Of a stretch of 5,849 nt of DNA, positions 5,438-5,849 are shown one piece after another. Each line of letters starts with the position of its first letter. The first letter of the stretch is position 1. This DNA comes from Thiobacillaceae bacterium (GTDB lineage: Bacteria > Pseudomonadota > Gammaproteobacteria > Burkholderiales > Thiobacillaceae). The translations under genes were made by a program, and so were the position numbers. Under the pieces are notes generated by a model. That model was not told the DNA's origin, ran no database searches, and saw only the letters and a list, made by a program, of their open reading frames with translations. The stretch is from NCBI GenBank assembly GCA_024643305.1, contig JAHENE010000133.1, forward strand, positions 1-5,849, written 5' to 3'.

Positions 5438-5849
5438 GGTAGTGTCTCACTTTGAAATTTAGTTTGATTCTTTCTTTTTATAATGGCCGCGCTTAGCTGG
5501 GATTGGCTCAGACACAAGCCCCGCAATCTCTTCCAGCGTCCAGACATGATCGCTAATCCCAGCTTCCATTGCCGGGGTGACGCGCAAAGACTTATGAATG
5601 CGGCCGAAGTTGTAGTACATGAAATGCAAAGCTACCGCGTATTCAAGGTTCTCTATCTTCTTGCTGAAAGCATTGGTCAAACGGGTAAAGCGGCGCATCG
5701 ACATGCGCATGGTTAGGTTCTGGCGCTCTACATGGCTTGTAGAAATATGAGCAGAATCCGGGTTGCCTGAAACCGTGCCTTTAATCGTTCCCTTGAATCT
5801 AGCTGGGCTATAGCGGCGCTGTTCATTGATGCTGTTTGCCGCAGAGCCA
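5438..5849 (-). mobile_element. Insertion sequence of the IS1 family, one end; the remainder lies beyond the window
   Basis: The transposase reading frame reaches from the right edge to a stop at 5459. About 20 bases further, GGTAGTGTCTCAC at 5438-5450 looks like the terminal inverted repeat: it starts with GG and is imperfectly similar to IS1-type ends (GGTAATGACTC). The other terminus is outside the window, so the repeat pair and target duplication cannot be confirmed. If the end is at 5438, the adjacent 8 bp (5430-5437, AGAACTAG) would be one copy of a target duplication. Confidence 0.6.
5459..5849 (-). CDS. IS1-family transposase, C-terminal part (start outside the window)
   Basis: The frame is open from the right edge to TAA at 5461-5459, giving about 129 codons of the C-terminal catalytic domain. 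It reads through NPDSAHISTSHVERQNLT and then MRMSMRRFTRLTNAFSKK, followed by ALHFMYYNFGRIHKSL and TPAMEAGI. The VERQNLT...RRFTR...FSKK block corresponds to the IERxNLTLRT...KRLxRKT..FS block at the C-terminus of IS1 InsB. Its Glu (codon 5728-5726) would be the last acidic residue of the DDE catalytic triad. An internal ATG at 5710 lies past this residue and is not the real start. There is no frameshift or stop in the visible part, so the element may be intact. The family call rests on remembered motifs. Confidence 0.85.
   Translation of the reverse strand, partial: GSAANSINEQRRYSPARFKGTIKGTVSGNPDSAHISTSHVERQNLTMRMSMRRFTRLTNAFSKKIENLEYAVALHFMYYNFGRIHKSLRVTPAMEAGISDHVWTLEEIAGLVSEPIPAKRGHYKKKESN

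Noticed and set aside
5459..5710. An 83-residue small protein starting at the ATG at 5710.
   Set aside because: The same frame stays open to the right edge and the conserved transposase block, including the catalytic Glu, lies upstream of that ATG. It is an internal Met of a longer gene.
1..5849. CRISPR arrays, tRNA or rRNA genes, phage or toxin-antitoxin modules.
   Set aside because: No regularly spaced repeats, tRNA-like cloverleaf or rRNA signature were seen, and the recognised genes account for almost the whole window.

Overview
The window is a moderately GC-rich, gene-dense proteobacterial segment. An RND efflux operon, a GFA-fold zinc protein, a periplasmic alpha-carbonic anhydrase and an IS1-family element together suggest a Gram-negative beta- or gammaproteobacterium. 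That placement is inferred from gene content and general codon character, not from a phylogenetic marker.

Layout. (1) Positions 1-3488, minus strand: a two-gene efflux operon. A lipoprotein membrane-fusion (adaptor) protein is followed 18 bp later by an RND inner-membrane pump, whose last part runs off the left edge (801 codons are present). No TolC-type outer-membrane gene and no regulator lie in the window. (2) Positions 3489-3627: a short AT-rich divergent control region with a perfect 9-bp inverted repeat and a further half-site, placed between back-to-back promoter candidates. (3) Positions 3628-4517, plus strand: a GFA/CENP-V-type zinc protein overlaps by ATGA with a small exported protein I do not recognise. 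(4) Positions 4530-4575: a strong hairpin with T-runs on both strands, ending both converging transcripts. (5) Positions 4588-5340, minus strand: a complete secreted alpha-carbonic anhydrase with its own ribosome binding site and a leader containing a small terminator-like hairpin. (6) Positions 5438 to the right edge, minus strand: the 3' part of an IS1-family insertion sequence reading toward the carbonic anhydrase.

How it may fit together. The pump pair exports hydrophobic or amphiphilic compounds by proton antiport, and its two genes would be co-transcribed. The GFA-like gene and its exported partner form a separate, translationally coupled unit. They could share control with the pump through the palindrome between them. 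The carbonic anhydrase is an independent periplasmic CO2/bicarbonate enzyme. The IS is a mobile insertion just upstream of it.

Nothing here is clearly a new biological system. The best leads are the divergent palindromic operator, the cysteine pair bracketing the adaptor hairpin, the unknown exported protein coupled to the GFA gene, and a Val in place of the usual Glu next to the third zinc histidine of the carbonic anhydrase.
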